From assembly GCA_016711875.1 (NCBI GenBank), contig JADJSD010000003.1, positions 1,054,001 through 1,118,000 of the forward strand: a stretch of DNA of 64,000 bases, given 5' to 3'. The number at the start of each line of letters is the position of its first letter. The first letter of the stretch is position 1. Both the position numbers and the translations under genes were made by a program. Below the pieces are notes generated by a model. The model was not told where the DNA came from. It did not search any database and saw nothing but the letters and a program-made list of their open reading frames with translations. Source of the DNA: Betaproteobacteria bacterium. GTDB taxonomy: Bacteria > Pseudomonadota > Gammaproteobacteria > Burkholderiales > Usitatibacteraceae. Below, one piece after another: positions 9,844-20,814 of the stretch.

Positions 9844-11124
9844 TCATGACGCGACCGGCTGGATGGGGATGGATTTCTTGTTGCGCGAGGTGCCGCGCGC
9901 GGCGGCGCCCGGCGCGTAGCGGGAGCGTACGTACTCGTCCACGATCGCCTGGAATTCCTCGGCGATTCGCTCGCCCTTGAGCGTGACGGTCTTCTCGCCG
10001 TCCACGAAGACGGGCGCCACGGGCTTCTCGCCCGAGCCCGGCAGCGAGATGCCGATGTCGGCGAGCTTCGATTCGCCCGGGCCGTTCACCACGCAGCCCA
10101 TGACGGCGACGTGCATGTCCTCGACGCCGGGATACTGTGCCTTCCACACGGGCATCTGCTCGCGCAGGTAAGTCTGGATCTTGTCGGCGAGCTCCTGGAA
10201 GAACGTACTCGTCGTTCGCCCGCAGCCCGGGCACGCCGACACCTGCGGCGTGAAGGAGCGCAGGCCCATGGTCTGCAGGATTTCCTGCGCGACGATCACC
10301 TCGCGCGTGCGGTCGCCGCCGGGCTCGGGCGTGAGCGAGACGCGGATCGTGTCGCCGATGCCCTCCTGCAGGAGCACGCCCATGGCAGCCGTCGAGGCGA
10401 CGATGCCCTTCGAGCCCATGCCGGCTTCGGTGAGCCCCAGGTGCAGCGGGTAGTCGCAGCGCGCGGCGAGCGCGCGGTAGACCGCGATCAGGTCCTGCAC
10501 CGCGGAGACCTTGCACGAAAGGATGATGCGATCGCCGGCGAGGCCGATCTCCTCGGCCTTCGCCGCGCTTTCGAGGGCGGAGACGATGAGCGCCTCGCGC
10601 ATCACCTCGTCGGCCTCCTTCGGCACGGCGAGCCCGGCGTTCTCGTCCATGAGCCGCGCGAGCAGCTCGGGGTCGAGCGAGCCCCAGTTCACGCCGATGC
10701 GCACGGGCTTGCCGTACCGGACGGCCGTCTCGATCATCGTGCCGAACTGGTCGTCGCGCTTCGAGCCGTGGCCGACGTTGCCCGGATTGATGCGGTACTT
10801 GTCCAGCACCTCGGCGCACTCGGGCACCTGCGCGAGCAGCTTGTGGCCGTTGAAGTGGAAGTCGCCGATGAGCGGCACGTCCACGCCCATCGCGACGAGC
10901 CGCGAGCGGATGGCGGGCACCTGCCGCGCGGCCTCGAGCGTGTTCACGGTGATGCGGACGGCTTCGCTTCCCGCGCGCGCGAGGGCGGCCACCTGGCGCG
11001 CGGTGGACTCGGCGTCCTCGGTGTCCGTGTTGGTCATGGACTGCACGAGGATCGGCGCGGCGCCGCCGACGCGCAGGCCGGCGATGCGCACCTGGCGGGA
11101 GGCGCGGCGGGTCGTGGGAGACAT
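9844..11124 (-). CDS. ispG: 4-hydroxy-3-methylbut-2-enyl diphosphate synthase (flavodoxin)
   Basis: 426 residues. IspG converts MEcPP to HMBPP in the MEP isoprenoid pathway with a 4Fe-4S cluster. Cluster cysteines are visible in [10 protein letters not shown] and in GCVVNGPGE; the TIM-barrel part carries RITVNT and [11 protein letters not shown]. The start [11 protein letters not shown] fits the family (a substrate-binding region of the IQSMTNT type, here VQSMTNT, near residue 30). It begins 11 bases after rodZ. Confidence 0.96.
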   Translation of the reverse strand: MSPTTRRASRQVRIAGLRVGGAAPILVQSMTNTDTEDAESTARQVAALARAGSEAVRITVNTLEAARQVPAIRSRLVAMGVDVPLIGDFHFNGHKLLAQVPECAEVLDKYRINPGNVGHGSKRDDQFGTMIETAVRYGKPVRIGVNWGSLDPELLARLMDENAGLAVPKEADEVMREALIVSALESAAKAEEIGLAGDRIILSCKVSAVQDLIAVYRALAARCDYPLHLGLTEAGMGSKGIVASTAAMGVLLQEGIGDTIRVSLTPEPGGDRTREVIVAQEILQTMGLRSFTPQVSACPGCGRTTSTFFQELADKIQTYLREQMPVWKAQYPGVEDMHVAVMGCVVNGPGESKLADIGISLPGSGEKPVAPVFVDGEKTVTLKGERIAEEFQAIVDEYVRSRYAPGAAARGTSRNKKSIPIQPVAS

Positions 11125-11135
11125 GCGTTCGTCGC

Positions 11136-12149
11136 TCAAGGCAGGGTGAGGCGCGCCACCGAGACCCGCGTGTGCGGCTCGAGGTCGACGTCCCGGTCGT
11201 TGTAGGTGAGGCGCACGTCGGTCGCGTTGCCGATCACCAGCGAAAGCGGGGGCTTGCCCACGACCTCGGCGTCCGAGCCGCCGGGCTGGTTCCGCGACAG
11301 GAGCGTGCGGCCCCGGGCGTCCTTCACCTCGACCCAGGCGGCACCGCGGAACTTCATGCGGACGACACCGCCGCCCTCGGCATCGGCGGCCGGCCCGGCC
11401 GGGCGCGAAAGGGCCGGCGCCGAAATCGGCTGGGCCGCGGCCGGGGTCGCCGGCCGGGCAGGCGGCGGGGCCGGAGCGGTCGACAGCGGCGATGCGGCCG
11501 CGCCCTTCGCCGCCTCGCGAATGGGCGCGGGTTCGGGATTCGGCACCATGGGAATGCTCGTCGTGGCCGGCGCGGCCGATAGCGGCGCGGAGGAAGGCGA
11601 AGCCGGGGAAACCGGCAGCGCGTCGGGGGCGGAAACACCGGCCGGCGCCTCCGGGACCGGCATCGTCGCGGCGGGGGTGGTGGCCACGGGCTTGCGGGCG
11701 GGCGAGGCGACGGTCCCCTGCGGGCGCACGAAGAGCCACCAGTACATGGCCGCGAAACCGAGCACGATGGCGACCGCGGCGTAGCCCGCGGCCTTCACGT
11801 ACGGGCTCGCGAGGCGTGCACCGAGCGGATCGAAGCGGATGTTCTGCGTCGGCACGACGATTCGCGGCGCGCTCTCCGGGGGTGCGGTCGCCGTGAGCAT
11901 GCCCACGATCGCCTCGGCGTCGATGCCGAGCACGCGGGCGTAGTTGCGCGCGAAACCGCGCAGGAAGGGGCCCCGGGGCAGGCGTTCGTAGTCGCCGAGC
12001 TCCAGCGCCTCGATCTGCATGACGCTCATGTGAAGGCGCTGGGCGATGTCGGCGCGGGACAGCCCCTGGCGTTCGCGCTCGGCGGCGAGGATCGCGCCCG
12101 GCGAGGGAGCGCCTCCCTGCGGCACGGCGGTTTCGGCCCCGTTGTCCAT
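11136..12149 (-). CDS. rodZ: RodZ-like cell-shape protein (HTH, membrane helix, DUF4115)
   Basis: 337 residues. A cytoplasmic helix-turn-helix of the Cro/Xre type lies at about 18-80 ([20 protein letters not shown]). One membrane helix follows at about 112-132, then a long Ala/Pro-rich linker, and a C-terminal DUF4115 beta domain from about 260 ([19 protein letters not shown]). RodZ couples MreB filaments to the wall-elongation machinery. It lies between pilW and ispG, the usual place. The low-complexity linker is long, which is common in GC-rich relatives. Confidence 0.9.
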   Translation of the reverse strand: MDNGAETAVPQGGAPSPGAILAAERERQGLSRADIAQRLHMSVMQIEALELGDYERLPRGPFLRGFARNYARVLGIDAEAIVGMLTATAPPESAPRIVVPTQNIRFDPLGARLASPYVKAAGYAAVAIVLGFAAMYWWLFVRPQGTVASPARKPVATTPAATMPVPEAPAGVSAPDALPVSPASPSSAPLSAAPATTSIPMVPNPEPAPIREAAKGAAASPLSTAPAPPPARPATPAAAQPISAPALSRPAGPAADAEGGGVVRMKFRGAAWVEVKDARGRTLLSRNQPGGSDAEVVGKPPLSLVIGNATDVRLTYNDRDVDLEPHTRVSVARLTLP

Positions 12150-12164
12150 GCTTGCCCGGTCTCC

Positions 12165-12931
12165 CTAGCGCTTCGCGTCCAGCAGGTCGCGCGTCTGCGG
12201 CGTGTCGGGGAAGCGCCGGCGCAACTGCTGGAGCATGCTGTCCTCGGCGGCCTTGTCGCCCATGCCGCGGGCGAGCTTCACGCCGAGCACGAGGGCGTTC
12301 AGGTTCGGCTCGCGCACCAGGCGCGTGTAGCGGGAGAAGTAGGCTTCCGATTCCTTCAGGCTGCCCTTCTCGAAGGTGAGCTCGGCCAGCGTGATGAGGG
12401 CCGCCCCGAGATCCGGCCGGATGAGCACGGCCTGGCGCAGGTACTCCTCGGCCTCGCGGTTCCGGCCGGCGATGCGCGAGCAAAGGCCCGCGTTGAGCAG
12501 CGGCTTCTCCGGCGTCGCATAGAGCGGGTTCTTCTCCACCCGGGCGAAGTATTCCATCGCCCGCGTGTGCTCGTTGCGCAGGCAGAGGAACCACCCGTAG
12601 TTGTTCATGATCTCCGCGTCGTCGGGCGAGTGACGCAGCCCCGTCTCGAAGGCGAGGCGCGCCTGGACGTCCTCGCGCAGCTCCATGAACACCAGGCCCT
12701 GGACGTTGTAGGCCGGCGTGTAGGTGGAATCGGCCTTGATCGCGTTTCTCGTCTCCTCGAGGGCGACCACCATGTTGCCGCGCTGGTAGTACTCGACCGC
12801 GAGGTTGGTCTTGATCTCGGCGCGGCGGCGCGCGTCGATCGACTGCGCATCCTGCACCGAGCGCGTCTCCACGGTCGTCTGCGCGACGCAGCCCGCGAGC
12901 GCGAGCCCCGCGGCGAGGACGGCGGCGATTC

Positions 12932-12935
<4 letters not shown>
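12165..12935 (-). CDS. pilW: Type IV pilus biogenesis/stability lipoprotein PilW (PilF)
   Basis: 256 residues. The signal peptide ends in lipobox LAGC (Cys about residue 16), followed by TPR units ([42 protein letters not shown]). This family pilots the PilQ secretin to the outer membrane and stabilises pili. Its ATG overlaps the rlmN stop (ATGA), the standard rlmN-pilW arrangement. No other pilus genes are in the window, so whether pili are made cannot be judged here. Confidence 0.92.
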
Positions 12936-14056
<1,121 letters not shown>

Positions 14057-14078
14057 GGGCGCGGCAAGCGGGCTTCGC

Positions 14079-14504
14079 CTAGCGGGCGAAGACCTGGCTC
14101 GCGGGGAAGAAGTACGCGATCTCGCCCGCGGCCGTCTCCGGCGCGTCCGAGCCGTGCACGGCGTTCGCGTCGATGGATTCGGCGAAGTCCGCGCGGATGG
14201 TGCCCTTCTCGGCCTTCTTCGGGTCGGTGGCGCCCATGAGCTCGCGATTCTTCGCGATGGCGTTCTCGCCCTCGAGCACCTGGATCATCACCGGGCCGGA
14301 GATCATGAACTCGACCAGGTCCTTGAAGAAGGGCCGCGCCTTGTGGACCGCGTAGAAGCCTTCGGCCTCCTGGCGGGACAGGTGGGCCATGCGCGAGGCG
14401 ACGATCTTGAGGCCGTTCGTCTCGAAGCGGGAGTAGATCTTGCCGATGACATTCTTGGCGACGGCATCGGGCTTGATGATGGAAAGGGTGCGCTCTACAG
14501 CCAT
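14079..14504 (-). CDS. ndk: Nucleoside diphosphate kinase
   Basis: 141 residues, the usual length. The N-terminus [18 protein letters not shown] and the active-site motif NAVHGSD, with the phosphorylated His, are intact. It transfers the gamma-phosphate between nucleoside triphosphates and diphosphates. It is the first gene of a run of nine minus-strand genes down to der. A strong extended -10 and a palindrome lie just upstream (14522-14551), so this promoter may drive much of the block. Confidence 0.98.
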   Translation of the reverse strand: MAVERTLSIIKPDAVAKNVIGKIYSRFETNGLKIVASRMAHLSRQEAEGFYAVHKARPFFKDLVEFMISGPVMIQVLEGENAIAKNRELMGATDPKKAEKGTIRADFAESIDANAVHGSDAPETAAGEIAYFFPASQVFAR

Positions 14505-14521
14505 GGAAATCTCCGCTAACT

Positions 14522-14551
14522 GAATGAAAAATTTAGCTTTTCATTCTAGCA
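14522..14551 (-). promoter_or_regulatory. ndk extended -10 promoter overlapped by an AT-rich palindrome
   Basis: On the minus strand TGC-TAGAAT (14551-14543) is an extended -10 hexamer (5 of 6 matches to TATAAT). A perfect inverted repeat GAATGAAAA / TTTTCATTC with a 7-base loop occupies 14522-14546, sharing four bases with the -10 and covering the likely transcription start. It is strikingly AT-rich for this DNA. This is the geometry of a repressor operator; alternatively it could form a 5'-UTR hairpin. No good -35 is seen, which fits an extended -10 promoter. Confidence 0.55.
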
Positions 14552-14569
14552 CAGCCCGCCGCGCGGTTT

Positions 14570-15934
14570 CTAGGGGCGGGGGGGGATTCCGGGCCCGGCC
14601 GCGGGGGTCCAGGTGGGTTCGAGGCCCGGTTCGCCGGGGCCCGCCAGGAAGTCGGCCGCGATGCCCATCCCGGGCACCCAGGCGAGGCGCTCGCCCTCGA
14701 AGAGCAGCGGCAGGCGCTCGCGGGCCCAGGCCGGGACGCCGCCTTCCTGGAACAGGTTGCGCAGGGTGCGCGTGGGGCGGCCCGCCGCGAGGCGGATTCT
14801 CTCGCCCCCCTGGCGGGGCGCGAATCGCCACCGGCCCGACGCCACGAACCCGGTTGCGATGCCTTGCCCGTCCCGGGGAGCGAAGCGGACCTCGCCGCGA
14901 GTGCCTCCGAGCGGCACCACCACCTCGCCTCGCCAGGGGACTTCCCAGTCGGACCGGCTTTCGCCGGCCGCCTCGAGGGCGAGCGCGTCGCCGTCGCGGG
15001 CGAGCAGCAAGCCCTCGTGCAGCAGCCGGACGTCGGCGTCGCTCCTCGCCTCCAGCAGCTGCCGGCGCATGTCCGCCAGCCGCGCCGTGCTCGGCATCGC
15101 GCCGCCGTGGGCCGCGATCCAGTGCCGCAGGACATTGGCGGCGCGTTCGTCGGGCAGCGCGCGAAGGGGCGCGGCGGGAAGCCGGGTCGATTCGAGGGGA
15201 ACACCCGCGTCCTGCCGGGCGAGCGCCTGCAGGAGGCGTTCGGCGGAGGCCGCATGCCGCGCAAGCCGCGCGAGCGCGCCCGGCGCCTGCGGGAATCGCG
15301 CCGTGAGACGCGCCAGGCCGTCGTGACGCAGGAAGTTGCGGTCGAAGGCGGTCGAGGCGTTCGATTCGTCCTCGATCCAGGCGAGGCCCCGGGACCGGGC
15401 GTAGGACGCGATCGCCGATCGCGGCACCTCGATAAACGGTCGCACCCACCGCATGCCGAGGGCCTCTTGCACGGGACCCATGCCCGCCAGCCCCTTGAGC
15501 CCCGTTCCCCGGAGCGCCTGCAGGAGCACGGTCTCGGCCTGGTCGTCGCGGTGGTGGGCGAGCGCGACTGCCCGGGCGCCCGAGGCCGCGAGGGCCGTGC
15601 GCCGCTCGCGGCGGGCCGCGCCCTCGAGGCCCGCGGGGTCGGCGCGGTCGACGTGAATGCGAACCACGCGAAACGGCACGTCGAGCGTGCGCGAGAACGC
15701 CGCGCAGGCGTCGGCCCAGGCCTCGGCGTTCGGGGAGAGTCCGTGGTGCACGTGCAACGCCTCGAGCACGAAGTCTGCGCGCTCGCGCTGCCCCGCCAGC
15801 ACGTCGAGGAGCACCGTGGAATCGAGGCCGCCCGAATACCCCACGCACAGGCGATCGCCCGCGCCCGCGGCGAGCGCGACCTGCCGCGCCGCATGCTCGG
15901 CCAGGGCTTCCGGGGAATCGAAACGGTGCGCCAC
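14570..15934 (-). CDS. tilS: tRNA(Ile)-lysidine synthetase TilS
   Basis: 454 residues. The PP-loop signature YSGGLDSTVLLD (about 34-45) begins the N-terminal ATPase domain. HHRDDQAETVLLQ and GMGP follow, and the C-terminal substrate-binding domain has RVRPFIEVPRS-like and GGERIRLA elements. TilS converts C34 of the CAU anticodon of tRNA-Ile2 to lysidine, essential for reading AUA. It starts 20 bases after accA, the common accA-tilS pair. Confidence 0.95.
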   Translation of the reverse strand: MAHRFDSPEALAEHAARQVALAAGAGDRLCVGYSGGLDSTVLLDVLAGQRERADFVLEALHVHHGLSPNAEAWADACAAFSRTLDVPFRVVRIHVDRADPAGLEGAARRERRTALAASGARAVALAHHRDDQAETVLLQALRGTGLKGLAGMGPVQEALGMRWVRPFIEVPRSAIASYARSRGLAWIEDESNASTAFDRNFLRHDGLARLTARFPQAPGALARLARHAASAERLLQALARQDAGVPLESTRLPAAPLRALPDERAANVLRHWIAAHGGAMPSTARLADMRRQLLEARSDADVRLLHEGLLLARDGDALALEAAGESRSDWEVPWRGEVVVPLGGTRGEVRFAPRDGQGIATGFVASGRWRFAPRQGGERIRLAAGRPTRTLRNLFQEGGVPAWARERLPLLFEGERLAWVPGMGIAADFLAGPGEPGLEPTWTPAAGPGIPPRP

Positions 15935-15954
15935 GGGAGGCCGCGGCCGGCGCG

Positions 15955-16920
15955 CTACTCGGCCAGTTCCTTGAACTTGCCGAAGCCCACCAGGCGGTCC
16001 TGGCGACGCTCGAGCAGTTCCGTGACCGGCAGGTCCTGCAGCTGGCGCAAGTGGTCCGTGATGGCCTTCTTCAGGCTCTTGGCGGCCTCGGCCGGGTCGC
16101 GGTGCGCGCCGCCGAGCGGCTCGGTCACGACCTTGTCGACGAGGCCGAGCGTCTTCAGGCGCCCCGAGGTGATGCCCAGGGCCTCGGCGGCATCGCCCGC
16201 GAAATCCCCGCTCTTCCAGAGGATGGCCGCGCAGCCCTCGGGCGAGATCACCGAGTAGGTGGAGTACTGCATCATCAGGTTGGTGTCACCCACGGCGATG
16301 GCGAGCGCGCCGCCCGAGCCGCCCTCCCCGATGATCGAGACGACGATGGGCACCCGCAGGCCCGCCATCTCGTAGAGGTTGCGCCCGATGGCCTCCGACT
16401 GCCCGCGCTCCTCCGCGCCGATGCCGGGATAGGCGCCGGGCGTGTCGATGAAGGTGAGCAGCGGCAGGGAGAATTTCTCCGCGAGCTTCATGAGGCGCAG
16501 GGCCTTGCGGTAGCCCTCGGGCCTCGGCATGCCGAAATTGCGCAGGATCTTCTCGTTGGTGTCGCGGCCCTTCTGGTGGCCGAGCACCACGACGCTCTGC
16601 CCGTTGAAACGCGCGAGGCCGCCCACGATGGCCGGGTCGTCCGCGTAGGCCCGGTCGCCGTGCATCTCCTCGAAATCCGTGCACATCGCCGCGATGTAGT
16701 CGAGCGTGTACGGTCGCTGGGGATGGCGGGCCACCTTCGAGATCTGCCACGCCGTGAGCTTCGCGTAGATGTCCTTCGTGAGGTCGCGGCTCTTCTTCGA
16801 CAGCCGCTCGATCTCCTGCGAGATGTCGACGGCGCTGTCGTCCTGCACGAAGCGCAGCTCCTCGATCTTCTGCTCGAGTTCCGCGATGGGCTGCTCGAAA
16901 TCCAGGAAGGCGGGTTTCAC
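15955..16920 (-). CDS. accA: Acetyl-CoA carboxylase carboxyltransferase subunit alpha
   Basis: 321 residues from a GTG start ([20 protein letters not shown]). With AccD it transfers CO2 from biotin to acetyl-CoA, the committed step of fatty-acid synthesis. Conserved stretches include [30 protein letters not shown] and [14 protein letters not shown] was chosen because it matches the family N-terminus exactly and the frame upstream has no family similarity. It is transcribed away from the cobalamin adenosyltransferase gene. Confidence 0.96.
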   Translation of the reverse strand: MKPAFLDFEQPIAELEQKIEELRFVQDDSAVDISQEIERLSKKSRDLTKDIYAKLTAWQISKVARHPQRPYTLDYIAAMCTDFEEMHGDRAYADDPAIVGGLARFNGQSVVVLGHQKGRDTNEKILRNFGMPRPEGYRKALRLMKLAEKFSLPLLTFIDTPGAYPGIGAEERGQSEAIGRNLYEMAGLRVPIVVSIIGEGGSGGALAIAVGDTNLMMQYSTYSVISPEGCAAILWKSGDFAGDAAEALGITSGRLKTLGLVDKVVTEPLGGAHRDPAEAAKSLKKAITDHLRQLQDLPVTELLERRQDRLVGFGKFKELAE

Positions 16921-17006
16921 GTGATGGGTCCGGGATCCGCGTGGGAAAGCGAGGGCGAAATGATAACAGGGCCCCAGTGCCCGGGCCTTGCGGGCAGGCG
17001 CACGGG

Positions 17007-17012
17007 TACAAT
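17007..17012 (+). promoter_or_regulatory. Candidate -10 (TACAAT) directly before the adenosyltransferase gene
   Basis: TACAAT (5 of 6 matches) ends 7 bases before the ATG at 17020. If used, transcription would start at or next to the ATG, giving a leaderless mRNA; no Shine-Dalgarno sequence is seen in the gap. No good -35 box lies at 16-18 bases. The call rests on the hexamer and spacing only. Confidence 0.35.
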
Positions 17013-17019
17013 CGCGGCC

Positions 17020-17574
17020 ATGGCCTACCGACTCTCCAAGATCGTCACCCGCACGGGCGATGACGGCACCACCGGGCTGGGTGACGGCTCGCGCACCACC
17101 AAGGATTCGCCTCGCGTTCGCGCGATGGGCGACCTCGACGAACTGAACAGCGCCATCGGCTTGGTCCTCGCCGAGGACATCCCGCCGGAGATACGCGCGA
17201 CGCTCGCGGCCGTCCAGAACGACCTCTTCGATCTCGGCGGTGAAATCTGCATCCCGGGTCGCGAGGCCCTGGGCGCGACGCACCTCGCGCGCATCGAGGC
17301 CGACGTCGCGCGCCTGAACGAGTCGTTGCCGCCCCTTCGCGAGTTCGTGCTGCCCGGCGGCTCGCGCGCCGCCGCCGGCGCGCACCTGGCGCGCACCATC
17401 GGCCGGCGCGCCGAGCGCGCGCTGGTCGAATTGCACCACGTCGAACCCGTGTCGGCCGCAAGCCTCATGTACCTCAACCGCGTCTCGGACCTCCTCTTCG
17501 TGGCCGCCCGCGCGCTCAACCGCGCCGCCTCCGTGACCGAACCGGCCTGGCGCCCGGGCGCCAACGCCTCGTGA
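17020..17574 (+). CDS. Cob(I)alamin adenosyltransferase, PduO type
   Basis: 184 residues. The N-terminus has the PduO-type ATP-binding motif [16 protein letters not shown] (about 9-24) and the later motif [24 protein letters not shown] (near 110-135). It transfers the adenosyl group of ATP to cob(I)alamin to make coenzyme B12. The stop overlaps the GTG start of the next gene, an ECF sigma factor (GTGA), which is an unusual partner. A BtuF-like B12-type binding protein is encoded nearby on the other strand. Confidence 0.93.
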   Translation: MAYRLSKIVTRTGDDGTTGLGDGSRTTKDSPRVRAMGDLDELNSAIGLVLAEDIPPEIRATLAAVQNDLFDLGGEICIPGREALGATHLARIEADVARLNESLPPLREFVLPGGSRAAAGAHLARTIGRRAERALVELHHVEPVSAASLMYLNRVSDLLFVAARALNRAASVTEPAWRPGANAS

Positions 17575-18149
17575 GCCCGGGCGCGCCCGAAGCCGACGAC
17601 CTCGCGCGGCTCCTGGAGCGCGCCTCCCTGGGCGATCGCGCCGCCTTCGCCGAGCTCTACCGCGCCACCAGCGCGAAACTGTTTGCCGTCTCCCTGCGTA
17701 TCGTGAGGGAACGGCAACTCGCGGAGGAAGTCTTGCAGGACAGCTACGTCGCCATCTGGAACCACGCGGCCGAGTACTCGCGCGCGAAGAGCGCCCCGGG
17801 CACGTGGATGGCCGCGATCGTGAGGAACCGCAGCCTCGACCTGCTGCGCCGCGGCAGCCGCGAGGTCGAGGACGTCGACGAGGTGCTCGCGGGCCGGCTC
17901 GTGGACGAAGGCGCCGCCCCCGCCGCCGACCTCGAGCGCCGCGCGGGCGAGCACGCCGTGCGCGAATGCCTGGGCGAACTCGAGCCCGACCAGCGCCAGT
18001 CGATCGCCCTCGCCTTCTACCACGGGCTCAGCCATTCGGAACTCGCCGGGCACCTGCGCCGCCCGCTCGGCACCGTGAAGACGCACATCCGCCGGGGGCT
18101 CGCGCGCCTGCGCGACTGCCTCGAGCGCACCGGCGCGGTGGAGCGATAA
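17571..18149 (+). CDS. ECF-type RNA polymerase sigma factor
   Basis: 192 residues from GTG. Region 2 ([18 protein letters not shown], about 47-64) and region 4 ([25 protein letters not shown], about 152-176) are clear; this is the two-domain ECF group paired with RskA-like anti-sigma factors. It overlaps the adenosyltransferase gene by four bases and is followed 4 bases later by the anti-sigma gene, so the three are co-transcribed. The target promoters cannot be told from this window. Confidence 0.93.
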   Translation: MSPGAPEADDLARLLERASLGDRAAFAELYRATSAKLFAVSLRIVRERQLAEEVLQDSYVAIWNHAAEYSRAKSAPGTWMAAIVRNRSLDLLRRGSREVEDVDEVLAGRLVDEGAAPAADLERRAGEHAVRECLGELEPDQRQSIALAFYHGLSHSELAGHLRRPLGTVKTHIRRGLARLRDCLERTGAVER

Positions 18150-18153
18150 GGCG

Positions 18154-18855
18154 ATGCGGCTCGCCGATCCCGACCTGCGCCACGCCCTCGCGGCGAGCTA
18201 CGTGCTCGGCACCCTGCGCGGGCCCGCCCGCCGGCGCTTCGCGCGGGCCGCGCAGGCCGACCCCGCGCTCGCCCGCCTCGTCACGCGCTGGGAGGAATAC
18301 CTCACGCCGCTGGCCGCCGACGTCGCGCCCGTCGCGCCGCCGGCACGCCTGTGGCCTTCCATCGAGGCGCGCCTGGGCCCGGTTCGCGCGAAGGAACCCA
18401 CCGGGCTCTGGGCGAGTGTCTCGTTCTGGCGCTGGCTCGGCATGGGTTTCGCGACCGCCGCCGTCGCCCTGCTCGCGCTCACCTTCGGCCCTCGCGTCCC
18501 GCCGCCGGCCGATTCGCCCGCCCTCGTCGCCGTGCTCTCGACGCCGGAGCAGTCGCCGCGCATGGTCATCGAGGAATCGCGGGGCGTCCTCAAGGTGCGC
18601 GTGACGGCGCCCTGGCCGCCCTCGACCACGCAGGATCACGAGCTGTGGGTGGTGCCCAAGGAAGGGGCTCCCCGGTCCCTGGGTGTGGTCCCGCTCGCGG
18701 GCGAGGCGCAACTTCGACCGGCCCAGCTCGATCGCCTGCTCGAAGGCGGCATCGCCTTCGCGGTGTCCCTCGAACCGCGGGGCGGCTCGCCGACGGGCGC
18801 CCCGACGGGCGCCATCCTCTGCTCCGGGCCCATCGCGAGGAGCAAGCGGGCCTAG
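18154..18855 (+). CDS. RskA-type anti-sigma factor
   Basis: 233 residues. The N-terminal cytoplasmic part with LAASYVLGTLRGPARRRF is typical of anti-sigma-K factors; one membrane helix lies at about 94-111. The periplasmic RskA domain (about 130-225) contains HELWVVPKEGAPRSLG. It should hold the neighbouring sigma factor at the membrane until a signal releases it. Its TAG stop shares the tetranucleotide CTAG with the stop of the convergent btuF-like gene. Confidence 0.9.
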   Translation: MRLADPDLRHALAASYVLGTLRGPARRRFARAAQADPALARLVTRWEEYLTPLAADVAPVAPPARLWPSIEARLGPVRAKEPTGLWASVSFWRWLGMGFATAAVALLALTFGPRVPPPADSPALVAVLSTPEQSPRMVIEESRGVLKVRVTAPWPPSTTQDHELWVVPKEGAPRSLGVVPLAGEAQLRPAQLDRLLEGGIAFAVSLEPRGGSPTGAPTGAILCSGPIARSKRA

Positions 18856-19715
18856 CGGAGCGCATCGACGGCGCGGCAGAGCGCCTCGATGCCCTCGACC
18901 ACGCGCGGCGAGGGCCGGCCCAGGGCGGACGACGGCACGTAGGCCACCTTGCCCGACCTCACGGCCTCCAGCGCCGCGTGCCCCGCCCAGTCCTTCCGGA
19001 ACGCCGCCGCCCCTTCCACGGATCCCGCCGCGAGGATGGCTTGCGGACGGCGCGCGTAGAGTTCCTCCCAGGAGACGAGAGGCGCCACCTCGGGCAGGTC
19101 CGCGAAGACGTTCTCGGCCCCGCAAAGCGCGAGCGCTTCCGTCATGAAGTGCTTGCCCCCCACCGTCATGAGGGGACGGAACGAGATGTCGAGGAACACG
19201 CGCAGGGGCTTGCCGCCCGGCCTGGCGCCGCGGATCGCGTCGAGCCGCGACGCGTAGGCGCGCACCGCCGGCCCGGCATCGGCGCCCGCAAGCGAGGCAA
19301 CATCGCGCAGGAGCCTGGGCACATCGGCCAGCGTTCGCGACGAATCGACGTAAACGCGGGCCCCGAGCGCCTCCAGCCGGGGAATGGACTCGAGGCGGAA
19401 GCTGTCGCGCCAGGCGATCACGAGATCCGGTGCCAGTTTCGCGACGGTCTCGAAGTCGATGCCCGCGCTCGAGGACACCACCGGCAGGCGCGAGGCCTCG
19501 GGCGGATAGTCGCTCCAGGCGCTCGCGCCGGCGACGCGCGCACCCGCGCCGACGGCGAAGGCGGCCTCGGTGATCGAGGGGGCCAGGGTGAGGATCCGCT
19601 TCGCGGGCGCGGCGAGCCGGACCGTACGGCCCAGGCCGTCGACCACGGTCACCTCGGCGAGCGCCGGACCGGCGATCGCGAGCGCGAGGAGCGCCGCGGC
19701 AAGCGCGCCGCGCAC
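18852..19715 (-). CDS. Periplasmic cobalamin/iron-chelate binding protein, BtuF-like
   Basis: 287 residues from GTG. A signal peptide (about residues 1-21, ending ALA) precedes a type III binding-protein fold: VVDGLGRTVRLAAPAKRILTLAPS at the start and a C-terminal VEGIEALCRAVDAL. LAPSITEAAFAVGAGARVAGAS is characteristic of BtuF and related proteins. It would deliver vitamin B12 or a similar chelate to an ABC importer. No BtuC/BtuD is adjacent. It follows the second DAHP synthase after only 2 bases. B12 specificity is inferred, helped by the adenosyltransferase nearby. Confidence 0.8.
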   Translation of the reverse strand: MRGALAAALLALAIAGPALAEVTVVDGLGRTVRLAAPAKRILTLAPSITEAAFAVGAGARVAGASAWSDYPPEASRLPVVSSSAGIDFETVAKLAPDLVIAWRDSFRLESIPRLEALGARVYVDSSRTLADVPRLLRDVASLAGADAGPAVRAYASRLDAIRGARPGGKPLRVFLDISFRPLMTVGGKHFMTEALALCGAENVFADLPEVAPLVSWEELYARRPQAILAAGSVEGAAAFRKDWAGHAALEAVRSGKVAYVPSSALGRPSPRVVEGIEALCRAVDALR

Positions 19716-19717
19716 GG

Positions 19718-20812
19718 TCAGTCGGCCGAGGCGAGCCGCCGGCGGCGAACGCCCTCGGCCAGGAGGTCCAGCACGGTGACGGTGTCGTCCCAGCCGATGC
19801 ACGCGTCGGTGACCGACACGCCGTACTCGAGCGCGCGGCCCGGCACGAGATCCTGCCGCCCGGGGTTCAGGTGGCTCTCCACCATCACGCCCACGATGCG
19901 GTCCTCGCCTGCGGCGAGCTGGCCCGCGACGTCCTTGGCGACCTCGACCTGGCGCTGGAACTGCTTGGCCGAGTTGGCGTGCGAGAAATCGACCATGACG
20001 CGCGGCGCGAGGCCCGCGGCCGCCAGTTCCGACGAGGCGTGCTCCACGCCGGCGGCGTCGAAGTTGGGGCTCCGGCCGCCTCGCAGGATCACGTGGCAAT
20101 CCTCGTTGCCGATGGTCTCGAAGATGGCGGCCTGCCCCGTCTTCGTCATGCCCATGAAGGCATGCGGCGCCGCGGCGGCGCGAACGGCGTCGACCGCGAT
20201 GCGAACGCTCCCGTCCGTGCCGTTCTTGAATCCCACGGGACAGGACAGGCCCGAGGCGAGCTGCCGGTGCGACTGCGATTCGGTCGTGCGCGCCCCGATG
20301 GCCGCCCACGCGATGAGGTCGGAGATGTACTGCGGCGAGAGCAGGTCGAGGAACTCCGTCCCGCAGGAAAGGCCCAGGCGGTTGATCTCGATCAGGAGCT
20401 TGCGCGCGAGCTTCAGGCCCTCGTTGATCGCGAAGCTGCCGTCGAGATGCGGGTCGTTGATGAAACCCTTCCAGCCGACCGTGGTGCGCGGTTTCTCGAA
20501 GTACACGCGCATCACCACGATGAGCTCCCTCTCCAGGCGCGCGGCCTCGGCCCGAAGGCGCCTCGCGTAGGCCATCGCGCCCTCGTAGTCGTGGATCGAG
20601 CAGGGACCCACGACGGCCACGAGGCGGTCGTCGGCGCCGTGCAGCACGCGGTGGATGGCGCCGCGCGCCTCTCCCACGCAGGCGAGCGACGCGGCATCGA
20701 GCGGCATCTCCTCGAGAAGCAACTGCGGCGCGATGAGCGCGCGCACGGCACGGATGCGCAGGTCGTCGGTGCGGCCGACGACCTTCATGGCGGGGGACGG
20801 CCGGGCGTTCAT
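19718..20812 (-). CDS. aroG: 3-deoxy-7-phosphoheptulonate (DAHP) synthase, second tandem copy
   Basis: 364 residues from MNARPSPAMKVVG; a start at MKVVGRTDD is also possible. Class I alpha DAHP synthase: condenses phosphoenolpyruvate and erythrose 4-phosphate, first step of the shikimate pathway. VGPCSIHDYEGA, GARTTESQSHRQLASG and DFSHANSAKQFQRQ are intact, including the metal-binding Cys. In the allosteric loop it reads FMGMTKTGQ where copy 1 reads FISVTKSGH, so feedback behaviour probably differs. It starts 2 bases after copy 1 and must share its attenuator-controlled transcript. Confidence 0.95.
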   Translation of the reverse strand: MNARPSPAMKVVGRTDDLRIRAVRALIAPQLLLEEMPLDAASLACVGEARGAIHRVLHGADDRLVAVVGPCSIHDYEGAMAYARRLRAEAARLERELIVVMRVYFEKPRTTVGWKGFINDPHLDGSFAINEGLKLARKLLIEINRLGLSCGTEFLDLLSPQYISDLIAWAAIGARTTESQSHRQLASGLSCPVGFKNGTDGSVRIAVDAVRAAAAPHAFMGMTKTGQAAIFETIGNEDCHVILRGGRSPNFDAAGVEHASSELAAAGLAPRVMVDFSHANSAKQFQRQVEVAKDVAGQLAAGEDRIVGVMVESHLNPGRQDLVPGRALEYGVSVTDACIGWDDTVTVLDLLAEGVRRRRLASAD

Positions 20813-20814
20813 GG

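Noticed and set aside
14522..14546. ndk palindrome as a Fur box
   Set aside because: It is AT-rich and symmetric but does not match the GATAATGATAATCATTATC-type pattern well enough; left as an unassigned operator candidate.
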